NCBI RefSeq assembly: GCF_001424145.1 | Contig: NZ_LMQM01000011.1 | Coordinates: forward strand, 242,476-306,475 | DNA: 64,000 nt | Direction: 5' to 3' | DNA from: Chryseobacterium sp. Leaf404 | GTDB taxonomy: Bacteria; Bacteroidota; Bacteroidia; Flavobacteriales; Weeksellaceae | Shown: positions 1-8,569 of the stretch, piece after piece | Layout: each line of letters begins with the position of its first letter | How positions within the stretch are numbered: position 1 is the first letter of the stretch | Made by a program: the position numbers and the translations under genes | The notes under the pieces: model-generated | Databases searched by the model: none | What the model was told of the DNA's origin: nothing | Seen by the model: the letters and a program-made list of their open reading frames with translations, nothing else

Positions 1-2
1 CC

Positions 3-440
3 GCCTTCGATTTAATTATGGAGAAGCACGGTTTGGAAAAGATAAAAACCATTGGTGATGCCTATTTGGCGGTATGCGGTTTACCTTTGAAAAATGAAAA
101 TCATGCCTATCAGACCACCTTGGTAGCATTAGACATTATTCAGTTTATCGAAGAAAGAAAAAAGACCAATCCTAATGCTTTGGATATCAGAATCGGGATT
201 AATTCAGGCTCTTTGATTGCGGGAATTGTGGGAGTAAAAAAATTCGCTTACGACATTTGGGGCGATACCGTGAATACTGCCGCCAGAATGGAACAAAACA
301 GCGAAAAAGGAAAGATAAATATTTCAGAATCTACCTATCAACTGATACACGACAAGGTAATCTGCGAATACAGAGGGAAAATTCACACCAAAGGAAAAGG
401 TGACATGGACATGTATTTTGCGCTGGAAATAAAAGATTAA
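3..440 (+). CDS. Class III adenylate/guanylate cyclase, C-terminal part (5' end outside window)
   Basis: The reading frame is open from the left edge, so the gene starts upstream. The visible ~145 residues are the second half of a class III nucleotidyl cyclase domain: IGDAYLAV carries the second metal-binding Asp, then GINSGSLIAGIVG, then YDIWGDTVNTAARME with the Asn and Arg that contact the transition state. It would make cAMP or cGMP from ATP or GTP. The protein ends directly after the catalytic domain, so any sensor domain lies upstream. An HD-domain hydrolase follows, but a repeat-like spacer separates them and no functional link is proven. Confidence 0.88.
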   Translation, partial: AFDLIMEKHGLEKIKTIGDAYLAVCGLPLKNENHAYQTTLVALDIIQFIEERKKTNPNALDIRIGINSGSLIAGIVGVKKFAYDIWGDTVNTAARMEQNSEKGKINISESTYQLIHDKVICEYRGKIHTKGKGDMDMYFALEIKD

Positions 441-468
441 ATACAATCAAAAATCAGAGAACTTTAAA

Positions 469-616
469 ACCACAAAAGTTGATCAGAGAAACTTTTCGGA
501 TTTTAAAAAGACCAAAAAAAAAATTTATTAATTTCAAGTTCTGCTTTTTTTTGAACTTCTCAAGATTACTTGTAAAGCTTTAAATAAAAACCAGACAGCT
601 TTTGTGACTTTTGCGG
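469..616. repeat. Degenerate ~150-bp palindromic spacer with ACCACAAAAGT ends
   Basis: The spacer begins with ACCACAAAAGT (469-479) and ends with CTTTTGTGACTTTTGCGG (599-616), roughly the reverse complement. An inner AAGTTC/GAACTT pair sits at 536-541 and 553-558. The same end sequences bracket 35917-36074, so this looks like a decayed member of a dispersed palindromic family. A GTG at 604 lies inside the right arm and is not a credible start for the next gene. Confidence 0.5.
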
Positions 617-648
617 CTAAAAATTTAAACACATTTTCTATTTTAAAT

Positions 649-1233
649 ATGGAATACGAAAAACTAAAAAAAATCATTATCAGCAGACTCCGGGAAAATC
701 TTCCTGAGCACCTTTCTTATCACAGTGTAATGCATGTAAAAGACGTGATTGATTCTGTAGAGAAAATTGCAGAAGCTGAAAAGGTAAACGAAGAAGATCT
801 GATACTCCTCAAAACAGCCGCTCTCTTTCATGACACCGGATTTTTATACGGCTCTAAAAATCATGAGGAAAAATCCTGCGAAATTGCTGAAGAATATCTC
901 TCAGATTACGGATATTCTGAACTGCAGACTGAGAAAATTAAAGGGATGATTATGGCGACTAAAATCCCGCAGACGCCGCACACCCATTTGGAACAGATTC
1001 TGGCAGATGCTGATCTGGATTATCTGGGTAGAGATGATTTTTTTGTGATTGGAGATAAATTATTTGAAGAACTTTCGATGTTCGGCATCGTCAATTCTGA
1101 ACGCGACTGGAATTTGCTCCAGGAAAAATTCCTTGAAAGCCATCATTATTTCACAGAAACTGCCATCAGTACAAGAAAAGAAAAAAAGCAGGCTAATCTG
1201 GATATTATTAAAAGAAAACTAAAAAAAGATTAA
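649..1233 (+). CDS. HD-domain phosphohydrolase
   Basis: A 195-residue soluble protein with the HD metal-binding signature in order: YHSVMHV, then LFHDTGF (the HD pair) followed by KNHEE, then ADADLDYLG. The family uses two metals to hydrolyse phosphoester bonds in nucleotides or signalling nucleotides; the substrate cannot be read here. The ATG at 649 (MEYEKL) was chosen because the longer frame begins with a GTG inside a repeat. Only seven bases separate it from the YitT gene, so the two are probably co-transcribed. Confidence 0.85.
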   Translation: MEYEKLKKIIISRLRENLPEHLSYHSVMHVKDVIDSVEKIAEAEKVNEEDLILLKTAALFHDTGFLYGSKNHEEKSCEIAEEYLSDYGYSELQTEKIKGMIMATKIPQTPHTHLEQILADADLDYLGRDDFFVIGDKLFEELSMFGIVNSERDWNLLQEKFLESHHYFTETAISTRKEKKQANLDIIKRKLKKD

Positions 1234-1240
1234 TCACTGT

Positions 1241-2122
1241 ATGAGTTCAGAAACTACTAAACATGGTCCACTTTTCACTTTTTCGGATGTAATCTATCTT
1301 ATTTCAGGAGTGATTTCTGCCAGTTTTGCTTTAAAATCTTTCCTCGTTCCCAACCATTTTTTGGATGGCGGCGTTACCGGAATTTCACTTTTAATCCACG
1401 AAGTCTATCACTGGAATCTGGGTGTTGTTTTATTGGTTTTAAATCTTCCTTTCGTGATTCTGGCCTATTTTCAGATCGGGAAACATTTTGCTGTAAGAAG
1501 TTTTCTTACGATATTATTGATTATTGTCACCATATCTTTCGTTCCTTTTCCGGAAATGACACACGATAAATTATTAGTCGCTATGTTTGGCGGATTTTTC
1601 ATGGGAATTGGGATTGGGCTTTCCATGCGTGGTGGCGGAACGTTCGACGGAATGGAGGTTTTAGCTCTGCTGACATTCAAAAAAAGCAGTTTCAGCATCA
1701 CTGAAATTATTTTGGGTATGAACGTCATTATTTTTATTATTGCAGCCGTCTTCCTCAAGGTTGAAACCGCTCTGTATGCGATTATGACTTATCTTGTGGC
1801 CAGCCAGATCACCAAATATGTGATTGAGGGAATAGAAGCCTACACAGGAGTTACGATCGTCTCCGGAAACAGTGAAGAGATAAAAAAAGCTTTGGTTTTG
1901 ACGATGAATAAAGGGATTACCGTTTACAGAGGTGAAAGAGGTTTCATGAAAGAATCCTTCGAGCACAGCCAGGACGCCGATATTATTTTCACGATTGTCA
2001 CCCGTCTGGAAGTAAGAAAATTACAGAATATCGTTCGGGCTATTGACCCGAAAGCATTCATTTTCACCCAAACCGTTAGAGAACCTCAAGGCGGAATTGT
2101 AAAAGAAATTGTGAAACACTAA
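1241..2122 (+). CDS. YitT family membrane protein (DUF161/DUF2179)
   Basis: A 293-residue protein with five to six hydrophobic segments in the first ~190 residues, including the family's glycine-rich loop GLSMRGGGTFDG, then a soluble C-terminal domain of the DUF2179 type with GITVYRGERGF and a closing FTQTVREPQGG. Members are inner-membrane proteins of unclear transport function. It follows the HD hydrolase by seven bases and is closed by a strong hairpin at 2141. Confidence 0.9.
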   Translation: MSSETTKHGPLFTFSDVIYLISGVISASFALKSFLVPNHFLDGGVTGISLLIHEVYHWNLGVVLLVLNLPFVILAYFQIGKHFAVRSFLTILLIIVTISFVPFPEMTHDKLLVAMFGGFFMGIGIGLSMRGGGTFDGMEVLALLTFKKSSFSITEIILGMNVIIFIIAAVFLKVETALYAIMTYLVASQITKYVIEGIEAYTGVTIVSGNSEEIKKALVLTMNKGITVYRGERGFMKESFEHSQDADIIFTIVTRLEVRKLQNIVRAIDPKAFIFTQTVREPQGGIVKEIVKH

Positions 2123-2140
2123 TGTAATATGATATCCATA

Positions 2141-2176
2141 AAGCCTTATGAAATTTAATCATAAGGCTTTTATTTT
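2141..2176 (+). terminator. Rho-independent terminator after yitT-like gene
   Basis: Perfect 10-bp stem AAGCCTTATG (2141-2150) with CATAAGGCTT (2160-2169), a 9-nt loop and a T-rich tail. It lies 19 bases after the YitT stop and separates that gene from the convergent S41 peptidase. Confidence 0.85.
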
Positions 2177-2184
2177 GTCCAATT

Positions 2185-2226
2185 CTCAACCTCAACCTCA
2201 ACCTCAACCTCAACCTCAACCTCAAC
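2185..2226. repeat. Hexanucleotide microsatellite (CTCAAC)x7
   Basis: Seven perfect tandem copies of CTCAAC between the terminator of the YitT gene and the stop codon of the convergent peptidase gene. A degenerate copy of the same hexamer (GGTTGA on the + strand) occurs at 30095-30130. The repeat is open in one frame and would read as Pro-Gln dipeptides, but nothing supports translation. Confidence 0.95.
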
Positions 2227-2235
2227 CCAAAGATA

Positions 2236-3771
2236 TTAATTTCCGGATTTCTCTTTTTGAATCTCGGTTTTCACCCACTCCAGTTGCAGATCCTGTTTAT
2301 TTAAAGTGCTTTCAAGAGTATTCAGTATTTCAACATTTGGGGTAACTCCTTTTTTTGTCCCCGTAAAAGTGATATTCGGCTGTATAAACAGCACGCCAAT
2401 CGGAAGCTGCAGTTTAGAATTTGGAAGGCTTTGATAAGAGTAAAATCCTGCAACCGTTCCGTCATTCGCACCACCTGTTTCTTCACCCACCAAAACTGCA
2501 CGCTGATCGTTTTTCAGTTTTGAAGTAATAATTGATGATGCCGAAAAACTTCCGCCGTTGATCAACACATATACTTTACCGTGAAAAGCAGTTTCTCTGG
2601 GTTTCGTTTCTTTGCTTTGTTTCATTCTGTAATATGCCTTTCCGTCTGCTCCTTTTATGCCTACCAGCAGCTGTCTTGTAAAAATAACCGGTGACATGAT
2701 GGCCTTGATCACAAAAACCAAAGGATTTGATTTTTTGAAGTAATTGGTTTTCAGCGGACTGTATTTTGAGGTCATCTCCGGCTTATTCACCAGCGTAAAA
2801 GGTTCTTTAGCAAGATAAGAGTACAGATTTGTAATCTCAGAAAGCGAACCTCCGTAATTTTCCCGGACGTCAATCACCAGGTGTGTGGCTTTTTTATCTT
2901 TAATTTTCTGAAAGGTTTCCTCATAAAAACGGTTTGAATAAGATTTTGAAAAACTTTTCACTTTAATATAAGCAATCGTGCTGTCTCCATCCAGATATGT
3001 AAAACTTCTGTTGTAAGAATCAGTTGCTGCAACATAGTCATTGGTGCGCTTTTCTGTATTTCCTTTTTTCTGTGCTTTGTCTTTTTCTTTGTCAGCTTCA
3101 GATTTAGATTCTCGTGTAAGATTTACTGTTTTTATCACATCATCATACTTCGTTTCAACTTTTGCACTGTCTAAAAATCCTATTTCTGCAGAGTAATAAT
3201 TGAAAAAACCGTCTTTCAGATAATAAGGATAAAATGTAGTATTAAACCCGTCACTGGTCATCAGTTTTCTGTATTTCTTCATATAATTTTCCACAGGAAC
3301 GCCGTTGATGGAGAGAATCTCAGTTCCCGGAAGGATATTTTCTATCGAATCTTTATTGTTTTTAACGTACAGTTTTTGATTTTCAACATAGTAATCCAGT
3401 CTGGTAAAAAGCCCTTTCTTGTTTTTCATCCCGCGGATTTCTTTGTTCGAATATCTTTTACCCGGAATTCTCACCGCAAGATGACCTTCTTTAATATCTG
3501 CCACCACCGGCTGAAGTTTAAAATAAAAATCGACAGGAGAAAGAGAATCTGTGATGCTCATTTTCAGACTGTCAAATTTTTTGGTTAAATCTTTCTCTGC
3601 AATATACCAGAAGAGATTGGGATGAAGCTCTTTCAGCTTTCTGTAGGTGTAATCTACGTCTTGTCTAAGCTTTTCCGGAGCTATTTTTGCAAGTCTTTGT
3701 CTGTTGTATTTTTGTACTGATCCGCAGGAAATGATGGTGCAAAGAATGAAAAGAATACCGAGTTTTTTCAA
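2236..3771 (-). CDS. S41 family (C-terminal-processing-like) peptidase, lipoprotein
   Basis: A 511-residue protein with a lipoprotein signal MKKLGILFILCTIISC. A PDZ-like segment (about residues 130-170, ILPGTEILSINGVPVENY) precedes the S41 core: LVIDVRENYGG, then INGGSFSASS with the nucleophilic Ser, then LVGEETGGAND. Family members cleave polypeptides in the periplasm or at the outer membrane. A Lys-rich stretch near residues 225-245 looks like a linker. The start codon is TTG at 3771; it is preferred because it gives exactly the signal peptide and lipobox. Confidence 0.88.
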   Translation of the reverse strand: MKKLGILFILCTIISCGSVQKYNRQRLAKIAPEKLRQDVDYTYRKLKELHPNLFWYIAEKDLTKKFDSLKMSITDSLSPVDFYFKLQPVVADIKEGHLAVRIPGKRYSNKEIRGMKNKKGLFTRLDYYVENQKLYVKNNKDSIENILPGTEILSINGVPVENYMKKYRKLMTSDGFNTTFYPYYLKDGFFNYYSAEIGFLDSAKVETKYDDVIKTVNLTRESKSEADKEKDKAQKKGNTEKRTNDYVAATDSYNRSFTYLDGDSTIAYIKVKSFSKSYSNRFYEETFQKIKDKKATHLVIDVRENYGGSLSEITNLYSYLAKEPFTLVNKPEMTSKYSPLKTNYFKKSNPLVFVIKAIMSPVIFTRQLLVGIKGADGKAYYRMKQSKETKPRETAFHGKVYVLINGGSFSASSIITSKLKNDQRAVLVGEETGGANDGTVAGFYSYQSLPNSKLQLPIGVLFIQPNITFTGTKKGVTPNVEILNTLESTLNKQDLQLEWVKTEIQKEKSGN

Positions 3772-3888
3772 AGTAAAGTAGTTTTAGTACTTAAAAATAA
3801 AAAAGTTTTGGAACTTTAAAGGTATTTTTATCATCAAACCGTTATATAATTTAGGTTTAAACAAAATTTTCAAATAAAAAACTAAAAT

Positions 3889-4980
3889 ATGTTCTATTTA
3901 ATCGCAATTATAGCAGTGGCCGGTGGTTTCATCTCTTATTTTCTGGCAGGTGATGTTTTTGGCGCAGAATCTTCCGGTAGAAGAAAACAGAGGATTCTGC
4001 AGTCTCAAAATTTCAGAAACGGGCAGTTTCAAAACCTCAGCGAAACGCCTCAGCTTGCGGAAGGAGAAAGCATGCCGAAGGTGATGATGAATTTTCTGTT
4101 TGGTAAAAAGGATCCAGATTTAAAGCCCAGAAAAAGCATCCCTTCTGTAGATACCGACCTCAAAAATCTGAAAAAAGAAGACAACATCTTTATCTGGTTT
4201 GGTCATTCATCCTATTTTATACAGCTTAACGGCGTGAGTTTTCTTATCGATCCTGTATTCAGTAAATTCGGATCTCCCGTGCAGCTTTTCAATAAAGCCT
4301 TTCCCGGTGCAGATTTTTACACAGCTGAATCTATGCCCGAGATTGATTATCTGGTCATCACCCACGACCATTATGACCATTTGGATTATCCCACAGTTAA
4401 GGATCTGAGGCCCAAAATAAAGCAGGTCATTCTTCCGTTAGGCGTTGGCGCACATTTCGAAAAATGGGGTTATGCTGAAGAACAGATTCTGGAGGAAGAC
4501 TGGGGCGGAAGTTTTGTACTGAAAAATAATCTTCACATTACCTTTACGCCTGCAAGGCATTTTTCCGGCAGAAAATTTAAAAGAAACAATACTTTATGGA
4601 CGTCTTACGTTCTTGAAAGTAATGATCTGAAACTTTATCTGGGCGGCGACAGCGGGTATGACAGTCATTTTAAAATGATCGGAGAAAAATACGGACCTTT
4701 TGATTTTGCTGTTATGGAAAACGGACAGTACAATGAAGCATGGAAATATATTCACACACTTCCTGCAGATGTTCTTCAAGCCTCTTCAGATTTGAATGTA
4801 AAGCAGGTTATCCCTGTACATTCCGGAAAATTTGCACTTGCACTGCACCCGTGGGCAGAACCTCTGCAAAAAATTTCTTCAGGTGCAAAAGAAAAAAATC
4901 TCTCTGTGCTTACGCCAAAAATTGGAGAGATTTTATATTTAGATCAAGAAAACAAGAATTTTGAAAAATGGTGGGAATAG
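3889..4980 (+). CDS. MBL-fold metallo-hydrolase (UlaG / NAPE-PLD-like)
   Basis: A 363-residue protein with an N-terminal hydrophobic segment (about residues 1-20), then a metallo-beta-lactamase fold: WFGHSSYFIQLNGVSFLIDP, the metal-binding THDHYDHLD, PARHFSGR, LGGDSGYD and a late PVHSGKF histidine. The order fits UlaG- or NAPE-PLD-type hydrolases acting on phosphodiester or lactone substrates; the substrate is unknown. The N-terminal segment suggests membrane attachment. It ends two bases before the convergent GNAT gene. Confidence 0.88.
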   Translation: MFYLIAIIAVAGGFISYFLAGDVFGAESSGRRKQRILQSQNFRNGQFQNLSETPQLAEGESMPKVMMNFLFGKKDPDLKPRKSIPSVDTDLKNLKKEDNIFIWFGHSSYFIQLNGVSFLIDPVFSKFGSPVQLFNKAFPGADFYTAESMPEIDYLVITHDHYDHLDYPTVKDLRPKIKQVILPLGVGAHFEKWGYAEEQILEEDWGGSFVLKNNLHITFTPARHFSGRKFKRNNTLWTSYVLESNDLKLYLGGDSGYDSHFKMIGEKYGPFDFAVMENGQYNEAWKYIHTLPADVLQASSDLNVKQVIPVHSGKFALALHPWAEPLQKISSGAKEKNLSVLTPKIGEILYLDQENKNFEKWWE

Positions 4981-4981
4981 G

Positions 4982-5269
4982 CTAATCATGCCAGATTCCC
5001 CGGTATCTTTTAGGATGGTTTTCGAGCTGCTGTCTTACGAAATCACATTCCGGATCGATCATATAATCTTTTTCTTCGGCAACACGCACGAGCTCGTCAA
5101 GCAGTAATTTGGCATAACCCTGACCTTCAAGTTCGGGGTTTATTTTTGTATAATACACATCAATCAATCTTCCATCGATGGAAATCGACATGTATCCTGC
5201 TTTCTCACCATCTTTATACATTTGAAGCTCATCCTGATATTCTGATATTTTAAACTGTACATTTTCCAT
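4982..5269 (-). CDS. Small GNAT family N-acetyltransferase (YjdJ/GTL3B type)
   Basis: A 95-residue single-domain protein whose core reads VYYTKINPELEGQGYAKLLLDEL, matching the acetyl-CoA-binding Q/R-x-x-G-x-A turn of the short GNAT subfamily found in bacteria and in human GTL3B-like proteins. It ends with the subfamily's typical CDFVRQQLENHPKR segment. The acceptor substrate is unknown. The ATG at 5267-5269 is the only sensible start. Confidence 0.88.
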   Translation of the reverse strand: MENVQFKISEYQDELQMYKDGEKAGYMSISIDGRLIDVYYTKINPELEGQGYAKLLLDELVRVAEEKDYMIDPECDFVRQQLENHPKRYRGIWHD

Positions 5270-5616
5270 AATTTCTGATATTTTTGATTAGACCTGATTT
5301 CTGTTTCTCAAAATTATTCTTTTTTGATATGTTTAAAATTACAAAATTAAATTGAAATGTTTACTTTTAAAAAGTGAAAAATACTTTAATTCACCCCATT
5401 TTCCATGGCTTTCCCGTCATAATTTCAGAAATAAATTCAGATGATCTCACAAGATTCTTCAGAAAATATTATCTGAACAAAAAAATATTCAGATTACTTA
5501 TTTCTCACTGCTTCAATTCTGGTGATTGAATTTTTTAATATGATATTTAACTTTTATTCATCGTCATTACCTCAGATATTCAGATAAAAACCGGAGTTTT
5601 GTCTTCGAAAAAATTA
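5270..5616. other. Gene-free spacer
   Basis: About 350 bases between divergent genes. It is AT-rich, with several short TTCAGA/TCTGAA motifs near 5430-5590 but no convincing stem, terminator or complete TAnnTTTG promoter. No coding region is supported. Regulatory sites for the MFS exporter may lie here. Confidence 0.5.
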
Positions 5617-6807
5617 ATGCTGATGCTTACTGAAAAAAACAAATTCATTGCAACCATTCTTGCGTTTGCAGTGATCCCAATGTCTGGTCTTGCAACGGAT
5701 ATTTACTTACCGAGCATGCCGAGCATGGCCAGAGATCTTCATCTGCCTGAAAGCAGCATCCAGCTTACACTTTCTCTGTTTTTAATCAGCTATGGTGTGA
5801 CTCAGTTTTTTGCGGGAAGTGTTGTAGATTCTTACGGTCGTTACAGAATTACACTTATTTCACTGGCTCTTTTTGTAATTTCATTTTTAATCACTGCCAA
5901 TACTGACAATATTTATGTGATTTATGCGATGAGGATTCTCCAGGGGGCGCTTTCGGGATTTGCGGTGGTGGCCAAAAGAGCGTTTTTTGTGGATGTATAT
6001 GAAGGTGACGAACGTAAACATTACCTCAGTATTATGACGATTGTATGGTCTGTAGGTCCTATCATTGCTCCGTTTATCGGTGGTTATCTCCAAAAAATAT
6101 TTGGTTGGGAATCCAATTTTTATGTGTTGGCAGGCTACAGCTTTATTCTCCTGATATCAGAATTCATTTTCTCCGGTGAAACCTTAATGTTGAAGAAAGT
6201 TTTAAGTTTAAATCTGCTGAAAAAAGAATACAGCATGATGTTCAGAGCCAAAGATTTCTTCTACGGAATGCTGATGTGCGGCCTGAGTTACTCGATGATC
6301 ATGTTTTTTAATCTCTGCGGATCTTTTATTATTGAGCACAAAATGGGATATTCTGAAGTGGTGGCAGGCTATGTTTCGCTGATTTTAGGATTTGCCTGGA
6401 TGCTTGGCGGATTTTTGGGTAAGGCATTGATCAACAGAGCTTTTTTACCAAAGATCAGAATGGCTAATTTTTTACAGATCGGTTTAATTGGGCTGATGCT
6501 TTTTGCTTCATTTTTTCTCAATACGATTTACAGTCTTGTAGCTTTTGCGTTTGTGATTCATGTGACAGCAGGGTTTATTTTCAACAATTATTTCTCTTAC
6601 TGTATCGGAAGATTTCCAAATTCTGCGGGAATTGCAGGCGGATTAACCGGCGGAATGGCTTTCATCATCACCTCAGCCATCAGCTATGGAATTGTTGCCA
6701 TTTTAAAACCTGAAATCCAGCTCGAAGTAGCAGAAGGTTATCTGGTGATGGGAATTCTGGGATTATTTGTATTAACTTTAATCAAAGTGAGAAAAGCGCA
6801 CGGTTGA
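5617..6807 (+). CDS. MFS multidrug exporter, Bcr/CflA-like
   Basis: A ~396-residue protein with about 12 membrane segments. The N-terminus IPMSGLATDIYLPSMP and the motif-A-like SVVDSYGRYR after helix 2 are typical of the Bcr/CflA drug-proton antiporter family (DHA1). The frame extends to a TTG at 5599, but ATG at 5617 or 5623 is more likely; no ribosome-binding site decides. Substrate is not readable from sequence. It stands alone, followed by a hairpin at 6830. Confidence 0.85.
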   Translation: MLMLTEKNKFIATILAFAVIPMSGLATDIYLPSMPSMARDLHLPESSIQLTLSLFLISYGVTQFFAGSVVDSYGRYRITLISLALFVISFLITANTDNIYVIYAMRILQGALSGFAVVAKRAFFVDVYEGDERKHYLSIMTIVWSVGPIIAPFIGGYLQKIFGWESNFYVLAGYSFILLISEFIFSGETLMLKKVLSLNLLKKEYSMMFRAKDFFYGMLMCGLSYSMIMFFNLCGSFIIEHKMGYSEVVAGYVSLILGFAWMLGGFLGKALINRAFLPKIRMANFLQIGLIGLMLFASFFLNTIYSLVAFAFVIHVTAGFIFNNYFSYCIGRFPNSAGIAGGLTGGMAFIITSAISYGIVAILKPEIQLEVAEGYLVMGILGLFVLTLIKVRKAHG

Positions 6808-6829
6808 TTTTCTTTTCAGAGCACAAAAA

Positions 6830-6866
6830 AAGCTGCCAAAATAATGACAGCTTGATATTTTTTTGT
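6830..6866. terminator. Terminator between convergent genes
   Basis: Stem AAGCTGCCA (6830-6838) with TGACAGCTT (6845-6853), one mismatch, loop AAATAA, with A-run before and T-run after. It can serve both the MFS gene and the convergent small acidic protein gene. Confidence 0.7.
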
Positions 6867-6872
6867 TGATTC

Positions 6873-7112
6873 TTAGTCTTCCTCTTCTTCGTCGTACTTA
6901 GCTAACTCTTCGTCGCACCACTTGAATGCGGCTTCTACAACCTTAGTTGCTTCATCTGCCATCGATTCTTCATCATCGCCTTCCAAATCATCCAGCCACT
7001 CAACTTCCTCTTCTTCAACGTTCAGGATAAATCTTGGATACTCTGTGTGAACCACGAATAAATCTTCTGGAAATTCCGAATTATCTGCTAATAAAAACTT
7101 TGGTAATTTCAT
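6873..7112 (-). CDS. Small acidic hypothetical protein
   Basis: A 79-residue protein, MKLPKFLLADNSEFPEDLFV..., very rich in Glu and Asp, ending EEEED. It has no signal peptide or membrane segment. No family was recognised; its clean frame, own promoter-like box and terminator suggest a real gene. Its strong acidity recalls the other small acidic protein at 15123. Confidence 0.75.
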   Translation of the reverse strand: MKLPKFLLADNSEFPEDLFVVHTEYPRFILNVEEEEVEWLDDLEGDDEESMADEATKVVEAAFKWCDEELAKYDEEEED

Positions 7113-7136
7113 TTTTTATAATGTTTTAACTTTAAT

Positions 7137-7144
7137 CAAAGATA
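7137..7144 (-). promoter_or_regulatory. TAnnTTTG promoter element for small acidic gene
   Basis: TATCTTTG on the minus strand matches the Bacteroidota -7 consensus and lies 24 bases upstream of the ATG at 7112. No clear -33 TTTG was seen. Confidence 0.5.
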
Positions 7145-7150
7145 ATAAAA

Positions 7151-8467
7151 TTATTGAAACTTATTCTTTCTGAGCTTAATTTTTTCCAAAACTTTATGTT
7201 GTGTTAACGTTGTATTTTTTATGGTATCACTGGCTTTCAATGTGAAATCTAAATCTGAATTTACTGTGCTGATGAGCTCACCAATCTGCCCTTCATCCAA
7301 ATCTTCAATATCTTTTACATAATAAAGAAGCTTTGCATTCTGCAGTTTCTCAGCTTTTAAAAACCGGGTAATTTCTCTCCGGTTTTCAAGATAATCTCCT
7401 TTGGAAAGCCATGTAAAAAAAACACCAGAAAGTAAGCTTAAAAACCCCAAAGCATAGGTTTTAACTTTAAAGGTCTCAAACAGCTTTTTTAGATAAACCA
7501 GCCAAACCGGGAATGAAAACGGAGCCAGTAAGCGATAATCCAGCGGTGTAATCCAATAAAAATACTGTATAAAATAAGAGCAGACAATACCGCAAACACC
7601 AATCAAAAAAAGAAATTTATCAGTTTCAGAAAGTCTTTTAGTAAAAAACAGATAAAGCATTAGCAAAATACTCACAGCCCCCACTCCGTAAATGGCAAAA
7701 TTGATTTTTCCTCCACCCGGATCAGCTATATGAATGAAAGGATTAAAAGAAGTCGAAAGTCCCTGGAAAAACTCAGGTATTAATTTAGAGGTCGGATTGA
7801 GGCCAATTTCTAAGGCTTCATTGATGTAATTTGAATTAAAGTAATCTATAAACAAAAATTTATATGCGATCATAAAAACAAGCCCAATAAATGCTGAAAC
7901 AGTAAAGGTTTTAGCATAATTTCTCCTCCAGTAAATCAATCCGAAAAGTCCGGTTCCTCCAACGAAAAACAGAGAACTGTATCTGATATTATATAAAGCA
8001 ATCAGCGATACTGAAAGGTAGAAAACGGCTTTTCCACCAGAAATTTTTCCGTTTATAATCTGATGCGCACAATAAAAAAACAGGTATACGAAAGGCAAAA
8101 TCAATGCTTCACTCATCGTAAAAGAAAAGATGGAAACAAAACTGAAAAGCGAGCAAAGCACAACAGTTTCCCTGAAATAAAATTTCTTTTTCCACGCAAA
8201 AAATATGATGAAAAGAAACGAAACAATCCCAACAATTTTGCTTGCCCAAAACTCATCAGTTCCGAATAATGTAAAGAATTTGATGGATAAAGGATATCCG
8301 AGCGGTGTAATCGTGTTATCCATTTCCGGCAAAACGTGGGCAAACCTCATGTATCTGATGGAATCCGGATTCACCCTACCCTTTTCGTTCAGTAAAAAAC
8401 GCAAAATGGTCATCACTAAAGTAATGATGACCATTGATATCTGAATGTTTCTTTCTTTAAAATTCAT
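7151..8467 (-). CDS. Polytopic membrane protein, probable GT-C (family 39-like) glycosyltransferase
   Basis: A 438-residue protein with roughly ten hydrophobic helices. The first periplasmic loop holds NPDSIRYMRFAHVLPEMDN followed by TPLGYPLSI, resembling the acidic first loop of GT-C glycosyltransferases that use polyprenyl-phosphate sugars. A hydrophilic C-terminal tail of ~75 residues follows. Assignment to family 39 is by topology and this loop only, so substrate and acceptor are unknown. Confidence 0.65.
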   Translation of the reverse strand: MNFKERNIQISMVIITLVMTILRFLLNEKGRVNPDSIRYMRFAHVLPEMDNTITPLGYPLSIKFFTLFGTDEFWASKIVGIVSFLFIIFFAWKKKFYFRETVVLCSLFSFVSIFSFTMSEALILPFVYLFFYCAHQIINGKISGGKAVFYLSVSLIALYNIRYSSLFFVGGTGLFGLIYWRRNYAKTFTVSAFIGLVFMIAYKFLFIDYFNSNYINEALEIGLNPTSKLIPEFFQGLSTSFNPFIHIADPGGGKINFAIYGVGAVSILLMLYLFFTKRLSETDKFLFLIGVCGIVCSYFIQYFYWITPLDYRLLAPFSFPVWLVYLKKLFETFKVKTYALGFLSLLSGVFFTWLSKGDYLENRREITRFLKAEKLQNAKLLYYVKDIEDLDEGQIGELISTVNSDLDFTLKASDTIKNTTLTQHKVLEKIKLRKNKFQ

Positions 8468-8569
8468 AAGATGTGAAAATAGTGAATTTTGCTATGCAAG
8501 TCAATTTTCTTCGAAGTGAATTTATAATATTGCTAAAATTCACATTTGACTTATTCACCTTTCACTTAT

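Noticed and set aside
536..558. Terminator after the cyclase gene
   Set aside because: The stem is only six base pairs with a T-rich loop, about 100 bases from the stop codon; it is better explained as part of the palindromic spacer.
2148..2345. ORF encoding a Pro-Gln repeat peptide
   Set aside because: It is a by-product of the CTCAAC microsatellite, overlaps a terminator and the end of the S41 gene.
5430..5590. TTCAGA motif cluster as regulator binding sites
   Set aside because: Motifs are short, irregularly spaced and expected by chance in AT-rich DNA.
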